This document shows positions 27,719-36,647 of a stretch of DNA of 64,000 nt, in pieces. The DNA is taken from the NCBI GenBank assembly GCA_031546845.1, contig JAVBJT010000014.1:179876-243875 (forward strand). Reading direction: 5' to 3'. Under the pieces are notes generated by a model. That model did not search any database. It saw nothing but the letters and a program-made list of their open reading frames with translations, and was not told the origin of the DNA. A program made the translations under genes and the position numbers. Every line of letters begins with the position of its first letter. Position 1 is the stretch's first letter. Source of the stretch: Azoarcus sp031546845. Lineage in GTDB: Bacteria > Pseudomonadota > Gammaproteobacteria > Burkholderiales > Rhodocyclaceae.

Positions 27719-28294
27719 ATGACACTCGTTCTCGCTTCGACCTCGGCCTATCGCAAAATGCTGCTCGAGCGCCTGCAGATACCGTTCGTGACGGCCCGCC
27801 CGGAGGTCGATGAAACGCCGCTGCCCGGCGAATTGCCGCCCGCCACGGCGGAGCGGCTGGCGCGTGAAAAGGCGCTCGCGGTGGCGGCAAGCTATCCGGA
27901 TGCGCTGGTGATCGGTAGCGATCAGGTCGCATGCCTGGGCGACGAAATATTCGGCAAGCCCGGCACGGTCGAGCGCGCGGTGGCGCAGTTGCAGCGCATG
28001 CGCGGCCAGACCGTGCTGTTCCATACCGCGCTTGCGCTCGTCAATACGCGCAGCGGTCATGTCCACTGCGAAGGCGTGCCCACGCGTGTTCGTTTCCGTT
28101 CGCTGAGCGACGGTGAAATCCGCCGCTACGTCGAGAAGGAGCGCCCGCTCGATTGTGCCGGTAGCGCCAAATCGGAGGGCTTGGGCATCGCCTTGCTCGA
28201 AGCCTTGTCGGGCGACGATCCGACTGCGTTGATCGGTCTGCCGTTGATCGCCCTCTCGCGCATGTTGCGCGCCGAGGGCATCGAATTGCCGTAG
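27719..28294 (+). CDS. Maf-like nucleotide pyrophosphatase (YceF type)
   Basis: 191 residues with the Maf N-terminal motif LVLASTSAYRKMLLERL, ALVIGSDQVACLGD and GKPGT. YceF-type Maf proteins hydrolyse m7GTP; other Maf types act on UTP/dTTP. Choice of the YceF type rests on linkage to yceD-rpmF and the S-Y-R start. It is convergent with sppA (8 bases apart). Confidence 0.88.
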   Translation: MTLVLASTSAYRKMLLERLQIPFVTARPEVDETPLPGELPPATAERLAREKALAVAASYPDALVIGSDQVACLGDEIFGKPGTVERAVAQLQRMRGQTVLFHTALALVNTRSGHVHCEGVPTRVRFRSLSDGEIRRYVEKERPLDCAGSAKSEGLGIALLEALSGDDPTALIGLPLIALSRMLRAEGIELP

Positions 28295-28302
28295 ATCCGG
28301 TT

Positions 28303-29253
28303 TCAGCGCAGATTGATCCGGCCCAGCGTGGCGGCCAGGCTTTGCGCCATGTCGGCGCCGAAGCGTTGGGCAAAACGTTCGGCAAAGCTGCGGTTGTGGG
28401 TGAAATCGCGCACATCTTCGGCATGGAATTCGTCGCGCGCGACCGATTCCACGGTGCCAAAGCCATCGGTCAAACCGAGTTCGACGCTGCGCGCACCGGT
28501 CCAGATCAGGCCGGAAAAAAGCTCCGGCGTTTCCTTCAGGCGTTCGCCACGGCCTTTGCGCACGGTATCGATGAACTGGGCGTGGATGTCCGCCAGCAGG
28601 CTGCGCGCATGTCCCAGTTGCGCTTCCTGCTGGGGCGAGAATGGGTCGAGAAAGCCTTTGTTGGTGCCGGCGGCAAGCAGGCGGCGTTCGACGCCGAGTT
28701 TTTCCATCGTGCCGGTGAAGCCGAAGCCATCCATCAGTACGCCGATCGAGCCGACCAGGCTGGCTTTGTCGACGACGATTTTGTTCGCCGCCACGGCAAC
28801 GTAATAGCCGCCCGAGGCACACATGTCCTCGACGACCGCGACCACCGGCAGATCGGGGCGCGTGGCGCGCAGCCGATAAATTTCATCGTTGATCATGCCG
28901 GCCTGTACCGGGCTGCCGCCGGGGCTGTTGATGCGCAGAACGATACCCTTGACCGCGTGGTCGTCGTAGGCGTTTTGCAACGCGGCAATCACACGTTCGG
29001 CGCTGGCGTCGGCGTTGGCTTCGATGATGCCATCGACAGAAACCAGCGCGGTGTAACCCTGGCCGTCTATTAGTTTTTCCGTGGATGTTCCCCAGTCGCC
29101 GACAAGCCAGATGATGAGGCCGATGTAGGTGAAGGTCAGCAACTTGAAGAAGACGCCCCAGCGGCGCCGGCGTCTTTGTTCAATCAGGCTGTCGAAGGCC
29201 AGCCGCTCCAGCGTTTTGCGCTCCCAGTTTTCGTCCCGTGTGTTGTTATCCAT
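28303..29253 (-). CDS. sppA: Signal peptide peptidase SppA-type S49 protease
   Basis: 316 residues with one membrane helix near 36-56. The S49 domain carries the nucleophile Ser in CASGGYYVAVAANKIV and the Lys in LVGSIGVLMDGFG region; RINSPGG is the conserved lead-in. The short, single-domain form needs eight subunits for activity in known structures. The start overlaps the Rieske gene by 8 bases. Confidence 0.92.
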   Translation of the reverse strand: MDNNTRDENWERKTLERLAFDSLIEQRRRRRWGVFFKLLTFTYIGLIIWLVGDWGTSTEKLIDGQGYTALVSVDGIIEANADASAERVIAALQNAYDDHAVKGIVLRINSPGGSPVQAGMINDEIYRLRATRPDLPVVAVVEDMCASGGYYVAVAANKIVVDKASLVGSIGVLMDGFGFTGTMEKLGVERRLLAAGTNKGFLDPFSPQQEAQLGHARSLLADIHAQFIDTVRKGRGERLKETPELFSGLIWTGARSVELGLTDGFGTVESVARDEFHAEDVRDFTHNRSFAERFAQRFGADMAQSLAATLGRINLR

Positions 29254-29593
29254 TGCCTGTCTCGTCAATCAAGTAAATCTGGCCGTCGTGTTCCGCGATT
29301 GGCAAAGGCCGCAGCCGTGCGCCTTTGCAGGGTCCCATAACGCAGCGACCGGAATACGGTTCGTAGTGCGCGCCGTGCATCGTACAGATCAGAAGGTCGC
29401 CGGTTTCGTCGAAAAACTTGCCCGGCACCCAATCCAACTCAACCGGCACGTGCGCGCAGCGGTTCAGAAAAGCATAAACCCGGCCGCCGTAACGGATGGC
29501 GAACGCCGCCCGGCCGCCGGTCTCGAAGCGCACGCCGTCGCCGCCGTCGATGAGCGTGGGCGAATCGCAGATCAGCCGTTCGCGCGCAGCCAT
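29246..29593 (-). CDS. Rieske [2Fe-2S] ferredoxin-like protein
   Basis: 115 residues. The cluster ligands are in CAHVPVELDW (Cys-x-His) and CTMHGAHYEP (Cys-x2-His). There is no signal peptide. ATG 29593 lies inside the end of the HAD phosphatase gene (22-base overlap). Small Rieske proteins in this conserved gene order have no fixed partner. Confidence 0.88.
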   Translation of the reverse strand: MAARERLICDSPTLIDGGDGVRFETGGRAAFAIRYGGRVYAFLNRCAHVPVELDWVPGKFFDETGDLLICTMHGAHYEPYSGRCVMGPCKGARLRPLPIAEHDGQIYLIDETGNG

Positions 29594-30228
29594 GTGTCGA
29601 GCGCCTGTGGCGTTGCCACGCAGGCAAGCGGCTGCTCCGCTTCTAGCACGGCGGCCGGGTGTGCGCCGAAGCTGACAGCGAGCGCCGCGACGCCGGCATT
29701 CTTCGCCATGTGCAGATCGTGTGTGGTGTCGCCCACCATCAAGGTGCGCTGGGGCGAGACGTCCAACTCGGCCATCAGTTCTTCCAGCATGGCCGGGTGG
29801 GGTTTGGAGAAGCATTCGTCCGCACAACGGGTGCTGTGGAAGTAGGTTTTCAACCCTGAACGGTCGAGCGCGCGGTTCAGTCCGGCGCGGCTTTTGCCGG
29901 TGGCCACGGCGAGCAGCCGCTCCTGGCCGGCGAGCCAGGCGATGATGTCGCGCACGCCGGGGAAGAGCGCCAGATCGTGATCTTTCGTGAAATAGTGGTG
30001 GCGGTAGCGTTCGGCCATGCGCGGGTAGTCGGCCTTGGAGAGTTCGGGTACGGCGTGGTGCAAGGCATCGTCCAGCCCTAGGCCGATCACGTAACGGGCG
30101 CGTTCTTCGCTCGGCTCCGGCAGGCCGAGATCCCGGCAGGCGGCGAGAATCGCGGCGACGATCGCCGCCGCCGAGTCCATCAGCGTGCCGTCCCAGTCGA
30201 AAACGATGAGGTCGAAACGTTTAGCCAT
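29572..30228 (-). CDS. HAD-superfamily phosphatase (Gph/PGP-like)
   Basis: 218 residues. The nucleophile motif is VFDWDGTLMDS, motif II is VATGKSRAG, and motif IV is MVGDTTHDLHMAKNAG. The cap is helical, as in phosphoglycolate phosphatases. The actual substrate is not shown. Its start overlaps the rluC stop by 8 bases. Confidence 0.9.
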   Translation of the reverse strand: MAKRFDLIVFDWDGTLMDSAAAIVAAILAACRDLGLPEPSEERARYVIGLGLDDALHHAVPELSKADYPRMAERYRHHYFTKDHDLALFPGVRDIIAWLAGQERLLAVATGKSRAGLNRALDRSGLKTYFHSTRCADECFSKPHPAMLEELMAELDVSPQRTLMVGDTTHDLHMAKNAGVAALAVSFGAHPAAVLEAEQPLACVATPQALDTWLRANG

Positions 30229-31177
30229 TGTTGTTTCTCGGGCGGTCGAGTTGATCGATGAAGCTTTGCAGTTCCGGTGGCAAGGGCGCTTCGAAAGCCA
30301 AGATTTCGCCGCTTGCCGGGTGCGCGAAGCGCAGCTTGGCCGCATGCAGGAACATGCGTTTCAGCCCCTTTTCTTCCAGCGTTTTGTTCAACACGAAATC
30401 GCCGTATTTGTCGTCGCCGCACAACGGGAAGCCGAGATGGGCGAGGTGTACACGTATTTGGTGGGTGCGGCCTGTTTTCAGTTCCACCTCCAGCAGGCTG
30501 AAATCCCTCTGGCGCTCGACCAGCCGCACCACGCTGTGCGCCGGCTTGCCTTCGGGGCTGACGCGCACGCGCCGTTCGCCCTCGGCGGTCAGGTATTTGA
30601 ACAGCGGTGCTTTCACATGCTGCAATGCGTTGGCCCAGCGCCCCGGCACCAGCGCAAGGTAGCGCTTTTCCACCTGCCCGGCGCGCATCATGTCGTGCAG
30701 CGCGGTCAGGGCCGAGCGCTTTTTGGCGACGATCAGCAGGCCCGAGGTTTCACGGTCTAGCCGGTGGGCAAGTTCGAGCATGCGCAGTTCCGGCCGCTGC
30801 GCGCGCAGTTGCTCGATAACGCCATAGCTCACGCCACTGCCGCCGTGCACGGCCTTGCCCGCGGGCTTGTTCACCACGATCAGGGCGTCGTCCTCGAACA
30901 CCGTCGGTAAGGCTTGTCCGATAGGCACGGGCGCGCGCCGGGTGGGTTCGGCGATGCGCAGCGGCGGAATACGAATTTCGTCGCCTTCGGCAAGGCGGTA
31001 TGTGGGTGCGACGCGCTTGCCGTTTACCCGCACCTCGCCGCCGCGCACGATGCGGTAAATGTGGCTTTTGGGTACGCCCTTGGCGCACTTCAGCAGGTAA
31101 TTGTCGATGCGCTGCCCCGCGGCGCTTTCGTCTATCCGCTCGTGGCGCACTGTGGCCGCTTTGCCTTGAGTCACCAT
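30221..31177 (-). CDS. rluC: 23S rRNA pseudouridine synthase RluC
   Basis: 318 residues. An S4 RNA-binding domain (about 15-75) is followed by the RluA-type catalytic domain with the Asp in LAHRLDRETSGLL. It modifies 23S rRNA (955, 2504, 2580 in E. coli). ATG 31177 (MVTQGKAATV) is preferred over the longer frame. It is divergent from rne across a 412-base gap, a conserved layout. Confidence 0.94.
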   Translation of the reverse strand: MVTQGKAATVRHERIDESAAGQRIDNYLLKCAKGVPKSHIYRIVRGGEVRVNGKRVAPTYRLAEGDEIRIPPLRIAEPTRRAPVPIGQALPTVFEDDALIVVNKPAGKAVHGGSGVSYGVIEQLRAQRPELRMLELAHRLDRETSGLLIVAKKRSALTALHDMMRAGQVEKRYLALVPGRWANALQHVKAPLFKYLTAEGERRVRVSPEGKPAHSVVRLVERQRDFSLLEVELKTGRTHQIRVHLAHLGFPLCGDDKYGDFVLNKTLEEKGLKRMFLHAAKLRFAHPASGEILAFEAPLPPELQSFIDQLDRPRNNNG

Positions 31178-31589
31178 CCTGAAATATACTTCCCTGCGGT
31201 TGATTCCGGTCGCGGTCGATACCCCTCGCGCCAAAAGGCGGTGGTGGTCAGCGACGACGAGCCCTCGAGAGCGCTCCCGGTCAACCGGAGCACGTTGTCT
31301 CGCACCCGAAAGGGCGCCGATGGTAACGCAATAAGATACTTTTCGACATCAACATCCATCTGTATGGCAGATGGACATAAAACGCGTGACACACGCAGGA
31401 TCAACTGATCCGGTCCGGGGATTCGAGGAATCCGCGGGCGGGACCATGAGAATAGCGACCAGCCGCCCCAGCAACGCCCGAAGAATAAATCGGATGAAAG
31501 CTTTGCTTAACCGCTTCTGAACCCGGAAAGCGCTTTTAGGTGCGCGCCGTTCGTCCTGCCCGTGTGTTTTGCGCGGGAGAACGACTTAA
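31178..31589. other. Intergenic region between rluC and rne, including rne leader
   Basis: 412 bases without a gene. It must contain the promoters of both divergent genes and a long rne 5' leader. Four hairpins lie in its middle (see next entry). Long leaders are known to be used for RNase E autoregulation in enterobacteria. Confidence 0.7.
31356..31433 (+). promoter_or_regulatory. Four consecutive perfect hairpins in the rne 5' leader
   Basis: Within 78 bases there are four perfect inverted repeats: CCATCTG/CAGATGG (31356-31374), GCGTG/CACGC (31384-31396), GGATCA/TGATCC (31398-31411) and GGATTC/GAATCC (31419-31433). They sit 157-234 bases ahead of the rne start codon. By analogy with the E. 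coli rne leader, they may let RNase E bind and cut its own mRNA. Confidence 0.6.
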
Positions 31590-34505
31590 ATGAAACGTAT
31601 GCTTTTCAATGCGACGCAGGCCGAGGAATTGCGCGTCGCAATCGTGGATGGTCAGAAACTGATCGATCTCGATATCGAATCGGTCGCCAAGGAACAACGC
31701 AAGAGCAATATCTACAAGGCCGTCATTACGCGCATCGAGCCCAGTCTCGAAGCGGCGTTTGTCGACTACGGCGCCGAGCGCCACGGCTTTCTGCCGTTCA
31801 AGGAAATTGCCCGCAGTTATTTCCTTTCCGGCGCCGAATCCGGCCGCGCGAATATCAAGGATGCGCTGAAGGAAGGCCAGGAGCTGATCGTCCAGGTCGA
31901 GAAGGACGAGCGCGGCAACAAGGGCGCCGCGCTGACGACTTATATCTCGCTGGCCGGCCGCTACCTCGTGCTGATGCCGAACAACCCGCGCGGCGGCGGT
32001 GTTTCGCGCCGTGTCGAGGGTGACGAGCGCGCCGAGTTGCGCGATGTGATGGATCAACTCGACGTACCCGGCGGCATGAGCCTGATAGCCCGCACCGCCG
32101 CGATCGGCCGCAACGCCGAGGAATTGCAGTGGGATCTGAACTACCTGCTGCAACTGTGGAACGCCATCGAAGGCGCCGCCCGCGGCCAGAGCGGCGCGTT
32201 CCTGATTTATCAGGAAGGCAGTCTGGTGATCCGCGCCATTCGCGATTACTTCCAGCCGGATATTGGCGAGATCCTGATCGACACCGACGACATCTTCAAC
32301 CAGGCTCAGCAGTTCATGAGCCATGTCATGCCGGCCACGGTCAACCGCATCAAGCGCTATAGCGACGATGTGCCGCTGTTTTCCCGCTTCCAGATCGAAC
32401 ATCAGATCGAATCGGCCTATTCGCGCCAGGTGAATCTGCCTTCGGGTGGCGCCATCGTCATCGACCATACCGAGGCGCTCGTCTCCATCGACGTCAACTC
32501 CGGTCGCGCCACGAAAGGCGCTGACATCGAGGACACCGCCTTTCGCACCAACCTCGAAGCAGCCGACGAAGTCGCGCGCCAACTGCGCCTGCGCGATCTG
32601 GGCGGCCTGATCGTCATCTACTTCATCGACATGGAGTCGCAGAAAAACCAGCGCGAAGTCGAAAACCGCCTGCGCGACGCCCTGCATTACGACCGCGCCC
32701 GCGTACAGACCGGCAAGATCAGCCGTTTCGGCCTGCTTGAGCTGTCGCGCCAGCGCCTGCGCCCGGCGCTTGCCGAAACCAGCTATATTCCGTGCCCGCG
32801 CTGCAACGGTACCGGCCACATCCGCAGCACCGAATCCTCCGCGCTGCACATCATCCGCATCCTTGAAGAAGAGGCGATGAAGGACAACACCGGCGCGGTG
32901 TACCTGCAAGTGCCGGTGGATGTCGCCACCTTCCTGCTTAACGAAAAGCGGGTCGACATTGCCCACATCGAGATGCGCCACAAGGTGCAGCTCATCATCG
33001 TGCCCAACCGTCACCTGGAAACGCCGCAGCACGAAATTACTCGCCTGCGCCACGACCAGTTGAACCAGGAAGACATTGCCCTGGCCAGCTACCAGATGGT
33101 GCAAAAGCCGGTGGAAGAGGAAGAGCGGGCATCGTCCAAGAACGGCGACAAGCCGGCTCGTCAGGAAGCGGCGGTCAAAGGCATTTCGCCCGACCAGCCC
33201 GCGCCGGTTGTGGAGCGGCCCGCCGAAACCCCGCCGGCCCGTCCTGGCGTGCTTGCCCGCCTGATCGGCCTGTTGTTCGGTAACTCCACGTCGACACCGG
33301 CCACGCCGCCGGTGACGGAAACCGCACCGAAGCGCGAGGGCCGTTCGCGCGGAGAGCGTGGCGATCACCGTCGCGGAAGTGGTGGTAATAGCAGCGGCGG
33401 CCGCAATCGCCGCGATGGCGAAGGCCAGGGCGGCCGTTCCGGTAGGCGTGACGAACGGGGAGAAGGCGCCGAGCGTGAGCGCCCCCAACGCGGATCCTCG
33501 CAAACACCGGAAAAGGGCGAGCGCGCCGAACGTTCAGAGCGCCCTGAGCGTGGAGAGCGTGCGGAACGTGGTGAGCGCGCTGAACGCGGCGAAGGCGGCC
33601 GCACGCGCGGCCGGGGCCAGCGTAATGCGCAGCGCGTGGAAGAAACCCAGGACAAAATAGCTCAGGCAGAAGTGGGTCAGGCGACTGCATCCACCGCCGT
33701 GGCTTTGCCAATGGCCACCTTGCCCATGGTCATCCCGCAGGAAAAGGCCGTAGTCGAGAATGTGCCCGTCGGTGACGAAGCCGCACCGGAAAAACGCCGC
33801 CGCCGCAGCCGTGGCGGCCGGCGCGATCGGCGTGGAGCGGAAGACCAGACGGCGCTCGTCGAACAAGGCGCCGAGCAAACCGTGCCGGGTGAAGAGTCTG
33901 GCGCGGTGGCGGTTGCCGCCGAAGTCGCGGCCCCAACCCATTCCGCTACCCATGTCATCGCCGATGAAAATCTTGTTGCCGAGCAAGCGCGCTTTGCGCA
34001 GGCCGAGCCCGCGCCACAGCAGGTATTGGTCTCCGTACCGCCGGTTGCCGGCGACGAGACTCCTGTAGCTGCCGTTCAAGTGGAACTGCTTGAAGTGGCG
34101 CCGCAGCCGGCCATTGTCGTACAGCCGCAATTTGTGCTGCCGGCGGTTGATCTCGACAGGCCAGTCGAGAAGGCGGATGCGCTTGAAACGGCTGGTACTG
34201 CCGCGCCAGTCTTCGTGATGGCGGCGCCTGCCGAAGTCGTGGCGCCCCCCGAGGCCGTGACGATTCCCGAGATCGTGGTGCGGAACGAGGCGCCGGTTTC
34301 CGCTCCGGCGGTTCCGCCCGCCGCGCCGATTCATCTCGACTTTCCGCTATCCGACAGCGGTTTGACGCTGATCGAGACGAACCACGACAAGCAAGCCGCA
34401 TTTGGCACCGGCGCACCGGAAGAGCCGCAACGGCTTGGCCGCAAGCCGCGCATGCGCAAGGCTGTTGCCGGTGAGTCTTTGCAGCAGGTGGAAACCCACA
34501 AATAA
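31590..34505 (+). CDS. rne: Ribonuclease E
   Basis: 971 residues. An S1 domain lies at about 37-120. The catalytic core contains VSIDVNSGRATKG and YFIDMES (metal Asp residues), and the zinc-link CPRCNGTGH near 407. Residues from about 510 on are disordered, with Arg-rich blocks and a GERAERGE-type repeat near 640-670 for RNA binding and degradosome contacts. It processes rRNA and tRNA and starts mRNA decay at the membrane. A terminator follows. Confidence 0.97.
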   Translation: MKRMLFNATQAEELRVAIVDGQKLIDLDIESVAKEQRKSNIYKAVITRIEPSLEAAFVDYGAERHGFLPFKEIARSYFLSGAESGRANIKDALKEGQELIVQVEKDERGNKGAALTTYISLAGRYLVLMPNNPRGGGVSRRVEGDERAELRDVMDQLDVPGGMSLIARTAAIGRNAEELQWDLNYLLQLWNAIEGAARGQSGAFLIYQEGSLVIRAIRDYFQPDIGEILIDTDDIFNQAQQFMSHVMPATVNRIKRYSDDVPLFSRFQIEHQIESAYSRQVNLPSGGAIVIDHTEALVSIDVNSGRATKGADIEDTAFRTNLEAADEVARQLRLRDLGGLIVIYFIDMESQKNQREVENRLRDALHYDRARVQTGKISRFGLLELSRQRLRPALAETSYIPCPRCNGTGHIRSTESSALHIIRILEEEAMKDNTGAVYLQVPVDVATFLLNEKRVDIAHIEMRHKVQLIIVPNRHLETPQHEITRLRHDQLNQEDIALASYQMVQKPVEEEERASSKNGDKPARQEAAVKGISPDQPAPVVERPAETPPARPGVLARLIGLLFGNSTSTPATPPVTETAPKREGRSRGERGDHRRGSGGNSSGGRNRRDGEGQGGRSGRRDERGEGAERERPQRGSSQTPEKGERAERSERPERGERAERGERAERGEGGRTRGRGQRNAQRVEETQDKIAQAEVGQATASTAVALPMATLPMVIPQEKAVVENVPVGDEAAPEKRRRRSRGGRRDRRGAEDQTALVEQGAEQTVPGEESGAVAVAAEVAAPTHSATHVIADENLVAEQARFAQAEPAPQQVLVSVPPVAGDETPVAAVQVELLEVAPQPAIVVQPQFVLPAVDLDRPVEKADALETAGTAAPVFVMAAPAEVVAPPEAVTIPEIVVRNEAPVSAPAVPPAAPIHLDFPLSDSGLTLIETNHDKQAAFGTGAPEEPQRLGRKPRMRKAVAGESLQQVETHK

Positions 34506-34524
34506 GCGGAGTTTGCCGTACCGT

Positions 34525-34557
34525 GAAAAAGCCGTCCTCCGTGGGCGGCTTTTTTTT
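34525..34557 (+). terminator. Intrinsic terminator of rne
   Basis: GCCGTCC pairs with GGGCGGC (one G:T pair) over a 5-base loop, with A5 before and T8 after. It lies 20 bases after the rne stop. Confidence 0.88.
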
Positions 34558-34746
34558 GGGGTGTCTTTGGCCGAAAACCGTTGAAACCGCGAGCCGCTAA
34601 CTGTTTTGTTGCGGCGCAACTGAACCGCGACCGGGTAGCGACGATCCAAGCTTGCATCGCGGGCGTTTATTTACACACGGAGGCGCAATTCTGTTCTGAT
34701 TGACGCTGGCGTCCATACGAAACTCTCTACCGGTGATGGAGGAATC

Positions 34747-35409
34747 GTGCTGACCGAAACTTCGACGACACGGCCGCAAGGGCGGGAATCGGCTGCCCGG
34801 GATGTCCTCCAGGACGACGCCTGTCACGCGTGCGATGGCTGCTACCCGTGGATTCTTTCGCTCGACGCCGATGGTATGCCGCACCGTTGGATTTCCTGGC
34901 AGGCCGCCTGCCACTATCACGCCCGCGACATGGTGGCCTGGAGCATCGGCGAGCGCGAATTCCATTTCTTCGGCGGTATCTGCCGCGCCACCGGATTGCG
35001 CTCGCACATCGCCACGCAGAGCATCATCGCCATCAAGGGCCGCAGCTTCCAGGCCGGCGCATCGAACCCTGTTCCGCCGCTGAACAACCGCGAACTGTTC
35101 CGTCGCGACCGCCTCCTGTGCGGCTATTGCGGGCATCGCCTGCCGGGCAGCCAACTTACCCGCGACCACGTTTTGCCGGTCTCCCAAGGCGGGCGCGATA
35201 TCTGGATGAATGTTGTGACCGCGTGCCGGCCATGCAATCAGCGCAAGAGCGGCCGTACACCGGAACAGGCGGGCATGGCGCTGTTGTACGCGCCTTACGT
35301 GCCGAACAAGGCCGAATACCTGATCCTGTGCAATCGCAATATCCTGGCCGATCAGATGGATTTTCTCACTCGCCACATTCCGCGCCAGAGCCGCCTGCGC
35401 CAGGGCTGA
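34747..35409 (+). CDS. HNH endonuclease family protein
   Basis: 220 residues from GTG 34747, which has GGAGG just upstream. The C-terminal HNH domain has a Cys pair (CGYC), the DHVLPVSQGG motif with the active His, a central Asn, and a second Cys pair (ACRPCN). The N-terminal 100 residues also have a CHACDGC Cys cluster and no family I recognise. It could be a house-keeping nuclease widespread in betaproteobacteria or a mobile one; no partner methylase is nearby. Confidence 0.82.
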   Translation: MLTETSTTRPQGRESAARDVLQDDACHACDGCYPWILSLDADGMPHRWISWQAACHYHARDMVAWSIGEREFHFFGGICRATGLRSHIATQSIIAIKGRSFQAGASNPVPPLNNRELFRRDRLLCGYCGHRLPGSQLTRDHVLPVSQGGRDIWMNVVTACRPCNQRKSGRTPEQAGMALLYAPYVPNKAEYLILCNRNILADQMDFLTRHIPRQSRLRQG

Positions 35410-35470
35410 AAACAGGCGTTTTGTGCGGATCGGTTTTCAGTCGGTTCCGGTTTGCACTGCTCTAATATTC

Positions 35471-35662
35471 TTATTGCGCCGGTCCGGACGCGCCGCGAAC
35501 GGATGCTTGCGGGGAAGGGCCGATGGGTTGTGTCACCATAAGTTGCCCCGTCGCCGGGGCTTGCGCCCGCACCACGGCGATGCCGGCGAACAGCCCGAAC
35601 GCCACGCCGCACAGCATGGCAAGCAGCGTGCTCAGCCATGTCCATCCGTGTTTTCGCATCAT
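35471..35662 (-). CDS. Small single-helix membrane protein
   Basis: 63 residues: a short basic start, one hydrophobic helix at about 11-32 and a Pro/Gln-rich tail. Two adjacent ATGs (35662, 35659) follow AAGG. It lies 51 bases downstream of the Gx transporter gene on the same strand, so it may be the last gene of that operon. I do not recognise a family. Confidence 0.5.
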   Translation of the reverse strand: MMRKHGWTWLSTLLAMLCGVAFGLFAGIAVVRAQAPATGQLMVTQPIGPSPQASVRGASGPAQ

Positions 35663-35713
35663 CCTTGCTCCGCCGTGCTGTGCTCCTGTCGCCGATTGGA
35701 CGGCGGCGGGCGG

Positions 35714-36253
35714 TCACTGTTCCCGCATGGCGCGGTTTTCTTCCAGCGTTTGCAGCAGGCGCGCGGCGACGAGGCCATTCACCAGTCCGAATAGCACGGC
35801 CGCCGCAATGAATACGGGGAGCAGGTAGAACACGCCGTTGTGTGGCACCAGCCACAAGCGGGCGATGATGAGTTGCGCGCCGATGTGGGCGGCGGCGGCC
35901 AGGATGCTGTGGCTCACCGGGCCGAACCAGCGCGCGGGCAGGCGGATGGCCATGCCGAGCGTGAGCAGGCTGGCCAACGCGCCGCCGAGGCTGAGGAAAA
36001 AGCCAGGGGCGAGAAACTGGCCGAGCAGCAGACTACTCGCGAACACGCGAAGCAAGGCCACCCAGGCGGCGTCGCGCCAGCCCCAGCGGGCCAGCACGAT
36101 CAGTGTAACGATATTGCCCAGCCCCGGCTTGACGCCCGGCAGCGGCAGCGGAATTGCCGCTTCGGCCACGGTCAGCAGGATCGCCGCCGCCGCGGGGCGC
36201 GCCACGCGGCGGTCCGCGGCGGTGGGGCGTAGTTCAATAGCTGAGGGAGTCAT
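35714..36253 (-). CDS. Gx transporter family membrane protein (HepT/ECF S-like)
   Basis: 179 residues with five to six membrane helices. The region IPLPLPGVKPGLGNIVTLIVL matches Gx/heptaprenyl-diphosphate-synthase-I-like proteins, a family related to ECF-transporter S components. The start overlaps the upstream gene by 20 bases. The substrate is unknown. Confidence 0.82.
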   Translation of the reverse strand: MTPSAIELRPTAADRRVARPAAAAILLTVAEAAIPLPLPGVKPGLGNIVTLIVLARWGWRDAAWVALLRVFASSLLLGQFLAPGFFLSLGGALASLLTLGMAIRLPARWFGPVSHSILAAAAHIGAQLIIARLWLVPHNGVFYLLPVFIAAAVLFGLVNGLVAARLLQTLEENRAMREQ

Positions 36254-36647
36254 AGTCGGCGCCGCGCCCGGTCAAAACCAAACTGACTTCATTGGGGGCG
36301 CAGATCGCCACCGCGCCGGCGCGGGTCAGCCAGCCCTGGCGCACGCAGTATTGGCGCGGACTGGGGTCGGCGGCGACGCGGGCGCGGCCGGGTTGGATTT
36401 CGATTCGCGTGGTGCCGAGTGGTCCCGGCACCTCGATGATGCGCGTCTGGGATAAGCCGGCTGTGGCAACGACCTTGCCACCCGCGCGAATCACCGCGCC
36501 ATCCGGGGCGCCGCCACGCCACAGTTGCGTGACGCACCAGGCGGCTAGAGCCAGTCCCAGCGCGGCAAGCAACACATCGCCGGGGCGCAGCAGCCCGCGC
36601 CAGTCAGCCCAGCGGGAGTGCGTCCAGTGAAAGTTACGCGCCGCCAC
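36234..36647 (-). CDS. NusG domain II protein, membrane-anchored
   Basis: A membrane helix (about residues 21-40 from the GTG at 36647) is followed by a NusG domain II fold with GGKVVATAGLSQTRIIEVPG and CVRQGWLTRAGAVAICAPNEV. GTG 36647 overlaps the rapZ end by 14 bases; an ATG at 36707 would give a 157-residue form whose extra N-terminus lies within rapZ. NusG-II/Gx transporter pairs occur next to redox or flavinylation genes elsewhere, but none is seen here. Confidence 0.75.
   Translation of the reverse strand: MAARNFHWTHSRWADWRGLLRPGDVLLAALGLALAAWCVTQLWRGGAPDGAVIRAGGKVVATAGLSQTRIIEVPGPLGTTRIEIQPGRARVAADPSPRQYCVRQGWLTRAGAVAICAPNEVSLVLTGRGADYDSLSY

Noticed and set aside
31536..33503. 655-residue minus-strand frame opposite rne
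   Set aside because: Antisense shadow of the RNase E catalytic core; no start signal or domains.
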